A DNA stretch of 64,000 bases from Mycoemilia scoparia (Eukaryota; Kickxellomycota; Kickxellomycetes; Kickxellales; Kickxellaceae): the NCBI GenBank assembly GCA_027575805.1, contig JANBPU010000056.1:1-64000 (forward strand), read 5' to 3'. Position 1 is the stretch's first letter; each line of letters opens with the position of its first letter. The translations under genes and the position numbers were made by a program. Below are positions 45,201 to 56,032 of this stretch, piece after piece. The notes beneath the pieces were generated by a model that had not been told where the DNA came from, searched no databases, and saw only the letters and a list, made by a program, of their open reading frames with translations.

Positions 45201-47762
45201 ACTGCAAAGCACATTCTGCAAAACTGTCTTCTTGATACTGAGCATCTAATGCGCGGCCGTACCAGAATTCTTGTTACTCATCACGTCAGCTTATGTCTTG
45301 AAAAGGCAGGGTGGATTGTGGCCATTTCCAACGGTAAAATCGCATTCCAGGGATCACCAGAGGATGTTGCCAAGTCTACTATTCTGACAAAGATTCTCGG
45401 TGAAGATAGCGTAAAGAAACTTGAAGGAACGGGTGATGAAGAGCAATCAGGTAAAACCAAAAAGTCCGATAACATTGAAGCCAACCTTGACGATGTTGCT
45501 AATGGAAAGGCCAAAAATGACGCAGAAAAGACCGAAGACGAGTTCAATGCTGAAAGAAAGGCAAAGGCTCTGCAAGCTGCAAAAGATAAAGGTGATGATG
45601 CTGAATATGCCAGACTTTGCAGTGACGATGCAGACAAGATTGAGGAGGAAGAGATTAATGCCGGTCACGTCAAGTTGGAGGTATGGTTGACATACTTCAG
45701 GGCAATCGGCGGAAAGTGGTTCTGGATAGTTTTCTTGGGCGGTCATTCCACTGGAGAACTCTTCCAAATCCTTCAGGACTATTGGATCCGTGTCTGGGTA
45801 TCTACTAATGAGTCCAGCACTTCATCTTCCCTTGGAATGGCTTCTGTTGGCCATTTGGCTTTGGCGCCACAGATCCAAGGAATTTATTGGCTAGCAAAGC
45901 TACCATTCAATGCTGTTTCCATGTTGGCGAGAGTTACTTTGCCCTACGGAGATATCTCTGCTGACATGTCAGAGTCGTCTTATACCCGAGTATCAAGCCC
46001 ACACACACTCTTTTATTGGTTTGGAATCTACCTGCTTATTGGTATAATCTATTCAACGCTTCGCTATGTAACCTGGCTGTACTCTTCGATGGGGTCGATC
46101 AGAGCATCGCGCACTCTTCACAGAGATCTTCTATCCAGAGTTGTCCACGCCACACCCAAGTTTTATGAGACAACGCCGATTGGCCGCATCATCAACAGGT
46201 TCTCCAAAGATATGCAGGCCTTGGATGAATGGGGAGCAGACGTTGTTGGCTGGTGGTTCACCGAAATCCTTAGCACCATTGGCATTTTGATTGTAGTTAC
46301 ATATGTCACGCCAATATTCTTCTTTATCGCCATTGTCATTATGCTCGTATACCTTGTTGTTACCACACTATACTTAACAACAACCAGGGAGCTCAAGCGT
46401 ATGGAGTCAAACACACTTTCCCCACTGTTGTCACACTTTGGTGAAACCATTCTTGGAGCCACCACGATCAGAGCCTTTGGAAAGCAGGACACCTACATCG
46501 AGACTGCCCTTGACCGAATTGATACCAACAACCGTCCATTCTACTTGGTCTGGGGCGCCAACAGATGGCTGTGTGTATGGGCCGACTTGTCTGGTGCTGT
46601 TGTTATTTTCTTGTCTGCTTTGTTGATCGTTTCAGGCATATATGACCTTGATGCTGGTTTGGCAGGCTTTTCACTCAGCTATGCCTTGTCATTCTCAGTA
46701 CACATGTTGTTCTTGGTTCGTGCATATGGACAGATGGAGCTCAACATGAACTCTGTAGAGCGTGTTCGCCAGTACTTCTTCATTGACCAAGAGGCGCCAG
46801 GAATAATTCAAGGAAAGAGACCGCCTGCCGATTGGCCCAAGACTGGCGAGGTAGAAGTTAAAAATCTAACAATTGAGTACAATCCCGGTGAGCCTGTCTT
46901 GCGCAACTTGTCATTTAGTGTCAAGGCCGGTGAAAAAATTGGCGTTGTTGGTCGTACAGGTGCAGGAAAGTCGACCTTGAGTTTGGCATTCCTTAGATTT
47001 GTTGAAGCTTCTGCAGGCCAGATACTCTTGGATAACATTGACATCAGCCAAATTGGCCTTGAAGATCTTCGTAGTAGGGTCACAATTATTCCCCAAGATC
47101 CTGTGCTATTCAATGGTACGATCAGATCCAACCTTGATCCATTTAATGAACATCCTGACAAGGTCATTTGGGAAACTCTATATCGCACATATCTAGCCAT
47201 AGAGGCCCAAGAAGAAAGTGAAGAAGCCACAAATAATATCGGCCTGGATCGGTCTAAAGTCACAGAATCACAAACATCGACTCTCAGAATGCCAACCGCC
47301 CCAGTTACGCCCAATGAAGAAGAGCTCAACAAGGACCTCGAGAAGACAAGCGTATTCACAACCTTGGACGCTCCCATCCTCGAAAATGGTGACAACCTTT
47401 CGCTTGGACAGAGACAGCTTGTCGCTTTGGCCCGCGCTCTTATCCGTAGCTCCCGCCTTGTTATTATGGATGAGGCCACAGCATCTGTTGACTTCCAAAC
47501 AGATCATCTCATCCAGACCACAATTAGAGGCAAGGAATTCAGCAACTCTACATTGTTCTGTATTGCCCATCGACTTCGTACAATCATGGACTACGATCGT
47601 GTGTTGGTTCTAGACAAGGGAAGTATAGTCGAATTTGACACTCCCTGGAACCTACTCAACAAATCGGAAGGGGGAATATTCAAAGATCTTTGCAAGAGGA
47701 GTCAGGAATATAACATACTTTATCAAATAGCCAAAAAGAAAGCCGAGTCCAATAGTAACTGA
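42293..47762 (+). CDS. ABCC-type ABC transporter (MRP/YCF1-like)
   Basis: Full-length multidrug-resistance-associated transporter, 1,782 aa, probably vacuolar or plasma-membrane export of conjugates or metabolites. Two exons, 42293-42366 and 42488-47762. The short first exon (MFPDSICGPNKSWGWRF) matches ABCC starts; translating straight through the intron would give a wrong N-terminus. An N-terminal TMD0-like group of hydrophobic segments (residues about 30-260) precedes TMD1. NBD1 has Walker A GPTGCGKTS near 800, signature LSGGQKQR near 897, and a degenerate Walker B LLIDDCLSAVD (Asp in place of Glu). TMD2 follows, then NBD2 with GRTGAGKST near 1,512, LSLGQRQL near 1,662 and an intact VIMDEATASVD. 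The asymmetric NBD pair is typical of ABCC. An acidic insertion sits in TMD1. Confidence 0.94.
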
Positions 47763-48156
47763 ACTGTAATAGCCGGCTCTTTGTAATTGATTAATATATA
47801 TGTGTATTTAAAAAAGACGTCTCCACCCCTTTTAGTTCCTTATTATTATTATTATACAATAGTTTTTTATTTTTATTTTATTCATCAACGCTTCAGTCAC
47901 ATGAAATTATTTAAATGGCAAATTCTCTATCAAAAGTGTACGTACCAAATTATTCTTCACGTTATTTGCAATTTTTGTCTATAAGTCATACATTTTAAGT
48001 TTGTATTGGTGAGACTATATCCTAGTGCACTTTTAGGGGGAGACGCTGTCAAATGTTCAACCAAATTATTTGTTGGCAATGGTTTGTGCTGATGTTAGAG
48101 AAAAAGTAGTAGATGTAGAAAAAGTATCTAAGGCGATTTAGTTAAAAATCTATCAC
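47763..48156. other. Convergent intergenic region with a partial MITE-C
   Basis: 394 bp between the ABC transporter and INTS7-like stops, AT-rich. It contains a MITE-C fragment at about 47965-48050. Confidence 0.55.
47965..48050. mobile_element. Partial MITE-C copy
   Basis: TAAGTCATACATTTTAAGTT and CTAGTGCACTTTTAGGGGGA, ending AGACGCTGTC, align with 25348-25413 in the same orientation. The other half, with its inverted end, is missing. Confidence 0.72.
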
Positions 48157-51100
48157 TTATGTGTGAAGAGTAAGTGGGTATGACACATTGGGGCCAATGT
48201 GCCAGTCTTGGCCATTCTGATCTATAGCTGAACAGCTTATGTGCAAATACAAAACAATCTGCGCATCAGCCTGGGTCTTGGCTGCCTTCATTGGCGGCAT
48301 TGCGATCGAGCACTGGCATTTGAAGTAGCTCTGGTCTTTAATTTCAGTCACAAACTGGGATGCCCTATGTAAATACTGCTTTCTTTGGATATCGTATTCT
48401 TCAGCAGTGTAGTTACCATCGAACCAACTTGACCTATTATAGTTACGACTGGTGGCTGCTGTTGCTGCTGCTGGCGTAGGTGAGGTTGCATGATTTGGAA
48501 GCGAGTATGCTATCAGATGTCGACGATGGAAACCAATAGTGTCCCATCCCCAGGTTTGCCAGGGCCGATCACTTAGCCACGCTGAAATCCGAACTTTTGT
48601 CATTGGAGACTGTCCATGGTGTGTGCTTTCTTCGTATAATTGATTACGGAGCTCATCGTTTATGGCTTTAGATTGTGGAGTGAAAAGGCCCTCAACTTCA
48701 AATGTGAAATCACTGGCACACTTGATTTGTCGTGGTTTGTCTAACCCCTCTAGCACCGGGTTCGTTTCAATTTCAAACTGGAGGAATTTGCTAGGATGGA
48801 ATAGCGACGATCCACATCTCATAGTCAAATCAACACCACCATTAGGCCCCAATTGTTTCTGTTTCTGATCATGGATGGTGCTGGCATAGCTTGAAAGGAT
48901 CGAATGTGTGGATTGTAGCCATAGTCTTGTTGCTTGGTCTATAAATGGCGAGACATGTAGTAGATACTCACAGATGCTCAAGAGCTCTTTAGAACGTCCT
49001 TTCCACATATCATCCTGTATCCGTGATAAAAAGTCCAGTTCTCCATTTTGAGTATTGTCTCCATTGCCATCACTCATCAGAGGGGCAGGGGTTAGTAAAA
49101 ATGTTTTGGACCAGATATGGAAATCCAAAAGCATCGATATTAATGAACCAGATCTATGGTCGGCAACATCAGTCTGAGCCAGTGTAATCACTGGAGCAAA
49201 AATGCTGAAATAGGGATCTAAACCGGTGTTGGACTTCAAATAAATTTCGGACTCGGCTAGCTTGCTGATTATAGAAAGCCGTTTAGCATACATTGGTGGG
49301 AAATCCAAATTCATCAAGCAGCCAACAATGAACTGTACTTCTGGCCAAAGACCAAGCGACATTGACAGCAGCATTGTTTGGGTAATTAGCGATGCTGGGG
49401 GATATTGCGTGGATTCTTGTTTAGGCTCAAAGTTTTCTGGATCCCAAATAGTACAAACAGTTTCCCGAACAATCGTGTCAATGGATATTTTTGTATTTTT
49501 TTCTGCTTTGGCGATGTTTAAAAGCGCTACCGTCGCTGCCCACCTGTATCTGGTGTCTATATCGTGTGATTGCGGTTGATGGACAGGATCTTTTAGTGAA
49601 TTGGGCGATATTAATCGAGAAATGATCTCTTCATAAATGTCTGGCTTAGGACATGCTATGCAGGTATTAGTGAGACATAATAAAAATGTGTTATATAAAT
49701 AGAGACATTTGGTGTCCAATGAATCAAGGCAAATATTGACCAGTTGGGTTAGCTGTTCAACTCTTTTACAGAATTGCCAGCTTCGAGTCATCAGCTTTTT
49801 CAGCATATTGCTGACGTATGGTTGTTTTAACTGATCTTCTCTGCCAGCAGCGATCTGGCAGATATATTTCCAGCAAAGACAAATGGCCTCTACGGTCTTG
49901 TCAATCATGGAGTTATTGGCGTGCTTTAGTCCGATAACATTTAGTATTTTCATGATAAACAATGTTGTTACAGTGATGTTTCTCAGCGATTCCTGTATAT
50001 CAGTAGGCCACTGATCGGCATCCGTATCTGAATTGCTCGGTGTGCTAAGGGATTTATCCACAGCACTATTACTATTATTTATATCAATTTTTGAAAGCTC
50101 AAGTACATGGGCATGGACCTTTAATGCCTTTTCCCAAACTAACTCGATATCAGCAGGCTCGTCGCTTAATCTCCTCATAGTGCAGAGCACATTATAGAAT
50201 GTAATAAGAGATACAGAAATGCTGGGTCGCGAAAGCTCGGCATCCACGAATTCGCCTAATACATCTTTTATCATGGTTTCCCCATACCCAGAGGACAAAT
50301 CGTCGACATTCGGCCTCCATTGACTCAAAACAAGGGATGCCTTTTCTTTCAGAATGGGCAAGGTGTCCTTGTTTAGTATGTCAACAAGCAAGCTGACTTG
50401 AGATTGGCTGAATTGGTGTTCGTCTGTTGCATCACCAGGATAAATCGGAAATGCACTTGGTTCCCTCTTTTGAAGCATTAGTGACGATGCCCAGGTGGTC
50501 AATATAGCAGACACCATCTCGATAGATTTCTCGCCATCGTTTATTAGTCGAAACGAGTATTCTGGCAAATTCTTGCATAATTCTTGAGAAACAGCATTTG
50601 CATGACGAAGAGAGTAAATCATGTGCGAACGCACAGTAGTGGGGATGCTTTGATCTTGGATTTTGGCCATCAATGTTTCCCATATAACTGACAAGAATTC
50701 CGGGTTTACCTTGACGAATTTTTCACTGGTATCCACAACAGCCATTAGCTCTAGAGGATCTGTCGAACCATATTGTTTGAGAATCATGTGTTGTGCTTTA
50801 AGGCTATGTGAAAATATAACAGCAGCCTCGCCAAGAAATCGTAGAGAAAGCGTGCGAGCCATAGAGTCATTAGATCCAAATACTCTAATGATTCTTCGAA
50901 GCAGTTCATCTGGGCGCAACATTCTTGGTAAATGGTGTTGTATGGCTTCTACTACTTTGACAACTTCAAACCTGAACATACTTGACTCCACCGATTGAAA
51001 AAGGTCGCCGATCTTAAGAAGTGCAGTATTAATAATAGTTTGGAATGGGAATTGATCTAACAACTGTGGGATTTGCGTTATAGCCTGAATCTTTAAAGGA

Positions 51101-51309
51101 ATAGGCTTAGATATGCAGTCCGAACTTATGCGGGTTAAAGTCTCTATTGCATAGTCAATTTTTGATGCACCACCAGCAATGTTGCCTAAGTTGCTTCCGT
51201 TAGCAGCACCAAGCCCAGCTGACATTTCCCCGGATACACTTGACCTCCCATTCATGGCTCCTCCATGGCCATATAATGATGTATCTATAGAGCCGATTGA
51301 CTCCATCAT
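48157..51309 (-). CDS. INTS7: Integrator complex subunit 7-like protein
   Basis: 1,050-aa intron-less ARM/HEAT-type protein. The first ATG in frame is at 51309; the codon before it is GTG. After a Gly/Ser-rich N-terminus, residues about 50-180 align with the INTS7 N-terminal region. FPFQTIINTALLKIGDLF corresponds to the YPFPILINSAFLKLADVF type segment. LRPDELLRRIIRVFGSNDSM and ARTLSLRFLGEAAVIFS follow in the same order and spacing as in animals. The C-terminal region ends in a beta-rich segment (KIRCQCSIAMPP-like), as in other INTS7 proteins. Integrator cleaves nascent RNA and attenuates Pol II transcription; its retention in a fungus is notable. The call rests on N-terminal motifs recalled from the family. 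Confidence 0.72.
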   Translation of the reverse strand: MMESIGSIDTSLYGHGGAMNGRSSVSGEMSAGLGAANGSNLGNIAGGASKIDYAIETLTRISSDCISKPIPLKIQAITQIPQLLDQFPFQTIINTALLKIGDLFQSVESSMFRFEVVKVVEAIQHHLPRMLRPDELLRRIIRVFGSNDSMARTLSLRFLGEAAVIFSHSLKAQHMILKQYGSTDPLELMAVVDTSEKFVKVNPEFLSVIWETLMAKIQDQSIPTTVRSHMIYSLRHANAVSQELCKNLPEYSFRLINDGEKSIEMVSAILTTWASSLMLQKREPSAFPIYPGDATDEHQFSQSQVSLLVDILNKDTLPILKEKASLVLSQWRPNVDDLSSGYGETMIKDVLGEFVDAELSRPSISVSLITFYNVLCTMRRLSDEPADIELVWEKALKVHAHVLELSKIDINNSNSAVDKSLSTPSNSDTDADQWPTDIQESLRNITVTTLFIMKILNVIGLKHANNSMIDKTVEAICLCWKYICQIAAGREDQLKQPYVSNMLKKLMTRSWQFCKRVEQLTQLVNICLDSLDTKCLYLYNTFLLCLTNTCIACPKPDIYEEIISRLISPNSLKDPVHQPQSHDIDTRYRWAATVALLNIAKAEKNTKISIDTIVRETVCTIWDPENFEPKQESTQYPPASLITQTMLLSMSLGLWPEVQFIVGCLMNLDFPPMYAKRLSIISKLAESEIYLKSNTGLDPYFSIFAPVITLAQTDVADHRSGSLISMLLDFHIWSKTFLLTPAPLMSDGNGDNTQNGELDFLSRIQDDMWKGRSKELLSICEYLLHVSPFIDQATRLWLQSTHSILSSYASTIHDQKQKQLGPNGGVDLTMRCGSSLFHPSKFLQFEIETNPVLEGLDKPRQIKCASDFTFEVEGLFTPQSKAINDELRNQLYEESTHHGQSPMTKVRISAWLSDRPWQTWGWDTIGFHRRHLIAYSLPNHATSPTPAAATAATSRNYNRSSWFDGNYTAEEYDIQRKQYLHRASQFVTEIKDQSYFKCQCSIAMPPMKAAKTQADAQIVLYLHISCSAIDQNGQDWHIGPNVSYPLTLHT

Positions 51310-51682
51310 CACTTTTGAGTTTCTATACTAAGGTTGTGGTTATTTTTCTATATGATGCCAGCTATGTTTGTTCTGAAATGAAAAAGGATATTCGAGTATT
51401 GAAATGCTGTATAGTCCCAAATAACAATGGTGTGTAAAATAGACAAATTATGGTTTTTAAGTCAGTATAAGTGGTATCATTCAGTTGTTACCCTTGGGCG
51501 TTTCAATTAGTCATTTGTAATTCATGAAGATGCCCTAGAGTTAATAGAATGTTATGGGTACAGCTACCCATAATCTTGGAACGCATTAAAACAAGTTAAA
51601 TATTCTAGGAGAAGCTACAAAAAGATCTTTGGCAAATAACAAGAGCCTTTTATATTGCTTGTTTTAATTTATTTGGTTAAAA
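51310..51682. promoter_or_regulatory. Divergent promoter region, INTS7-like / YAF9
   Basis: 373 bp between two divergent start codons, AT-rich. No recognised motif. Confidence 0.45.
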
Positions 51683-52751
51683 ATGAAGGTGAATAAACGC
51701 ATGAAGGTAAATAAAGAGTTTTAATGACCTTCTACCATCAAACAAGAATAAAAAACTAGCTATAGCTTAATAAATAACAAATTGGCTTTTGATTAGGGCA
51801 TAGTAATAAGTAAGCCTATTATTTATGGCAACACCGCGGCAGAGATTATAGCACCTCGTGATGAGCATACCCACAAATGGACGGTACTCCTAAAAGGATC
51901 AAATGGGCAAGACATTTCTTATTTTATTCATAAAGTCGAAATCAAATTGCACGAAACATTCATTGATAGCAACAGAAGTAAGTTACATTTACATGTTAAA
52001 TTGCCCAAATACACAATATTTGTTAAGTACTAATCACACTATTTATTTACAAATAACTTTTTAATGTTTAGTCTTCAAATCAGAGCCATATGAGGTATCG
52101 GAGACAGGCTGGGGTGAATTTGAAGTTATTATTAAAATATATTTCCCACCATTTTCAGGAGAAAAGCCTATATCTATATACCACATGCTTAAGCTCTATC
52201 CACCAGAAAACCTATCAAAGAACTGGCCAAAGGGAAAAGCTATCCAGAACCTATTTTATGAAGAATTGGTAAGATTATCTTTATTGTTTTTGTGTAACTC
52301 GTACAGCAATCTCAATCAACAAATATTATGCCACGTAAATCTATCACAACTCGTAATTTACTTGTTGTTGTTTTTTGTAGATTTTCAGTGATCCTACTGA
52401 AGAGTTTTATGAAGTCCTGACCAACGGATCTTCCACGAAAGACGTTAAGCCAGAAATTCCATTGAAATCCACAGCACTTGTCCCATTTAGTAATAAGCAC
52501 ACTTGTCTAATACTAGCTATATCAACATTTAAACCAAATTCTTTTGTGGTTACTAACATCATATTTCAACTGTAATGCACATAGGTATAGAAGCCGAGGC
52601 TGATGAAGCAAAATCTCTGGAAAAAGCAATTGCAACCATGAAGAAAAAGATTTCAGAGTATCGGGAAAAGATGAGTAATGTCGATAAACAAAATTCAATA
52701 CTAAAGCAAGAAATTGCTACTTTGGAATCCAACTTGCCATCAAAAAAATGA
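51683..52751 (+). CDS. YAF9: YEATS-domain protein YAF9/GAS41
   Basis: Histone acyl-lysine reader shared by the NuA4 acetyltransferase and SWR1 remodeller. Five exons: 51683-51706, 51797-51977, 52072-52268, 52381-52489 and 52585-52751. They give 225 aa, essentially the YAF9 length. The tiny first exon encodes MKVNKRMK and splices in phase to [14 protein letters not shown], the GAS41/YAF9 signature. [28 protein letters not shown] and [16 protein letters not shown] complete the YEATS fold, including the aromatic-cage Trp of GWGEF. The C-terminus is a coiled coil ([20 protein letters not shown]). It is convergent with a second YEATS gene 327 bp downstream. Confidence 0.95.
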
Positions 52752-53078
52752 ATGTTAGTAGCATGTTTTATATTCTATAGCCGTCGTGAATTGTATATTT
52801 TAAATTGAAATCAGTTACAAATAAAAAGGATTAGTACAGTAATTGAATTGAAAGTGAGAATCATCAAATCATTAGAATAATGGATGTGTAATTAAGAAGT
52901 GGAAAGATTTGTATTATGAATAAGGTATACTTCGTATACAATATCAGGTAAGCATTTTGTGATGATCAAAGAACTGGCCTTGGACAGGATTACAAAATCG
53001 CTTGGTTTTTTGTTTGTTTTCGTATGTTTTCTCTATTAAGTATTATATAGTTGTGTCCTAATGTAGCAGTGGTAATGT
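52752..53078. other. Intergenic region between the two YEATS genes
   Basis: 327 bp of AT-rich 3' flank shared by convergent genes. It contains GAATAAGGTATACTTCGTATAC-type sequence with a short palindrome GTATACTTCGTATAC (52924-52938). No gene is seen. Confidence 0.5.
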
Positions 53079-56032
53079 CTATGTAGATGTTGCTTTGGTA
53101 AGGAATGTGCATAGCTGATCCAGCGCTGAGCTATTAAGGGACTCTACATCCAACTCATATGTATCATCATCGGCAATCTGCTGCATGGCTTTTTGCGTAA
53201 TTGGGTCATGTCCCCCATTTTTACTGGCTCCATTCGACTTTGCTGACGAAGGTGGAGATTGCTGTAATATTAGTCGGTGCGCCAATGCAACAAACTGGAC
53301 TACATCATTCTCATCAAGAGTTTGGATTTTGGTATTAAGAATCTCAAGCTGCATTTCTCTGGACAGGCCAATGATTGGTTTTGCATCTGTAGCCTTTTGT
53401 GATCGACCAGCAGAAATGCTGGACGACCTGTTCCTTTTAATGTCATCCTTCTGAGTAGGCTGATTGGCTTTGTTTTTTGCAGCATCTGGGGATGTGTCTT
53501 GAGCACCCTCATGAGTTGCAGAGGCGTGAGACTCAGTGGATGAAGATTTCAATGTCTTTCCTGAACTTGAGCGTAAACCAGAAGATGCAGTTGGTGCAGC
53601 TTTTACCCTGTCTGTTGCAGCAGAATTGGCTATAGAGCTAATGCGAGAAGCACCTCCGCCCGCCTTTTTCTCAGGTGTGCGGTCTTTTTCTCTCTCATTA
53701 TCCGATCTGTGTGTAGTCGGAGAAATGCGCTTAGTGGTCCTTTTGGAAGTTGGAGTAGATGATGCTGTGGCGACCTTCCTGATGTCTTCGTTTGCAAGAG
53801 GTTTGTCTGGGTTTCTAGAGCGATTCTTTTGCCTATCAGCATTCCGCTGCTGCTCATGGTCTGTGGCAACCAATGCTGTTGGCTGTGCTTGAGAAGATCT
53901 ACCTAGACTTTCACTTTTACTAGGAGCAATCTTGGACCGCCGTTTCATCTTTGGAAGTTTCTTTACTGCATCCTCAACGCTAACATTGTTTGGTGTGTGA
54001 TTGAGCGGTGGTTCCCTGTTGATTGTTTTAGTGCGTGGAGATGAGGATACAGCTGATTCTGGTATACTGGCGCCAGCTCCTGCTTGATACTGAGTAGGTG
54101 CAAGCTTTGTGGTTTTCCTTGCAGAATTTGGTGTTTGCTGGCGAGCAGGGAAAATGTTTCTGGGAACTGGTGATGTATTTCGTGGGGACAACGATGAAGA
54201 GGAATGTGATGATGGGGAAGGCTTGGTCTCCCTTATTTTGGGAGTCCTTGAAATGCCACTTGTAGTTGGAATAGCAAGACGACCTTCCTTTGTAGCAATA
54301 GGTGAATTCCCATGTAATTTTTTCCTGGAAATCCCATCATTGCCTGATTGAGGTGGATAAAGTTCCTTGTCAGAAGCCCTGGCTCTGTCTTGGATTCTTT
54401 TCTTCTTGATACCAGCATCAGTTGTAGCATTTTTCCTGCTTGATGGTGGTAATAGTTCTGAAATTGTGAAACCAGAACCATACATAGATATTAGTAGAGG
54501 CAAATTATATGGGGATTTATAAATAAAATGATGAAAGTAAATGCTTACCATCCTTTGTGACATGCTTGCTCCTATCATTCTGCCAAGAGCTTCGCTCTAC
54601 CAACTCGGTTTTTCTCTTTTTCTTTTGAGAGACAGATACATCGGTGCTGCTACTTGATACTGAAGATATTGACGCTCTATGTCTACGCTTTTTTCCATCC
54701 GTGCTATTGGACGAGACTGGCTCTACCAAGAGGCTATGTTTTGTGGTACTAGAGGCTGCTTTGGGAGCTGTACCTCTTTTAGTAGTATCTATTTTAGATT
54801 TTTGATTGGCAAAATTATTAGAATGCGCTGTGTAAGTATATCTATTCTTCAAAAAATTCCTCTTCATAGCAGCAATTGCAGAAGTTGACTTCTTTTTAGA
54901 TGCACTCCTTGGATTTTGGTTCAATCCAATACTACTATGAGAGTTATCTTCTATTCTTGCGCATGTTTCACTTTTAACATATAGTGGCATCGTGATAGCA
55001 GATGCGTTAACATTAGCATGAACACCGATGTCAAGATTCTTACCAGGCAGTTTTCGTTTTAAGGGGCTTTTTGGTTCAGGCAAATTGTCGTTAATAAGAA
55101 CATCCTTTTGAATATTTTTTGTGTGCGGTCCATAGCTGGTGCGTTTTGTTTGAGGTTTACGAGCATCGTTTTTGGATGCACCTCCGCTCGATCGCTCGGA
55201 ACAACTATCTAGCTCGCTAAGGTCGCTCAGATCACTAGAATAATCATCCTCGTCTGATGAGGCTGAGTGGTTCATTGTGGATCTTGACCCAACTGTGGAT
55301 TTTGAAGCGGTGGCAGGCGTCTTTCTTGGCAGTCCCTTACGAGCAGTAGGGACTGTCTTTCGGCTCACCCTGCTTTTTCGATTCAAAAGCTCTCTTAGTT
55401 TGCTTGAGGGGCTATGGAAAGTAATCACTTTCTGCATGACATACTTTGCATCTGTCTGGAAGTTGAGATCGTGCATTATGACCTCTGGTGGTTGGGAGTC
55501 ATCTGCCCAATATATCGTAATTTTCATTTCAAATTCACCCCAGCCCTTTTCTTTAACACCATATGGCGGATGTGTGGTAACTGGACATTGTACATATTCA
55601 CAACCGCAGGCAGACACACATTTGCAATATCAAGCAAAGAGGCAGTAGAGACAATAGTGTTAGTACAAAATCTCACACACATGCAGCTAAAAGAGGGAAT
55701 TCTTTGTTGACAATGAAAGGCGATGGGTTCTTTGGCAGTAGTAATATATGAAAATACAATACCATGACCTTGATGTATAATTAGCATCCAGCCATGGGTA
55801 GGGAAGGGAGCGCGGGCTTACCTCTCTGTGGATTTTGAAAAGTATCATGAAGATCAAACACTACTCTTTGTATGTAGGGTATGACCGGGTAGAGGTGCTC
55901 GTATCCAGGGCGAGCATCCCTTAGGCTGACAGACCAGGCACGTAACGGAAACCCTGTTCCATGATCTATACCATGATCAGGATCGAGCTTGTGTTCGGTT
56001 TCGATGGCAATTGTGGTTGTCACTTGGGCCAT
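53079..56032 (-). CDS. YEATS-ET chromatin protein (TAF14/AF9-ENL-like)
   Basis: Acyl-lysine reader with a C-terminal extra-terminal (ET) protein-binding domain. Three exons: 56032-55822, 55580-54549 and 54457-53079, giving 873 aa. Exon 1 encodes the YEATS N-half (MAQVTTTIAIETEH to YIQRVVFDLHDTFQNPQR). The phase-1 join reads QRVTTHPPYGVKEKGWGEFE, the canonical YEATS core. A 600-residue disordered, basic, Ser/Thr/Lys-rich linker follows. The C-terminus has SREMQLEILNTKIQTLDEND and then DTYELDVESLNSSALDQLCT, matching the ET fold helices and D-x-D strand of Taf14 and BET proteins (AHD of AF9/ENL). Yeast Taf14 is under 250 aa; here the linker makes it resemble animal AF9/ENL. It may serve TFIID, SWI/SNF or elongation complexes; the sequence does not decide which. 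Confidence 0.87.

Noticed and set aside
55580..55822. A possible frameshift at the first junction of the YEATS-ET gene.
   Set aside because: On rereading the donor (CAGAGAG|GTAAGC), the exon ends in phase 1 and joins in frame to give NPQRVTTHPPYGV. No frameshift is needed.
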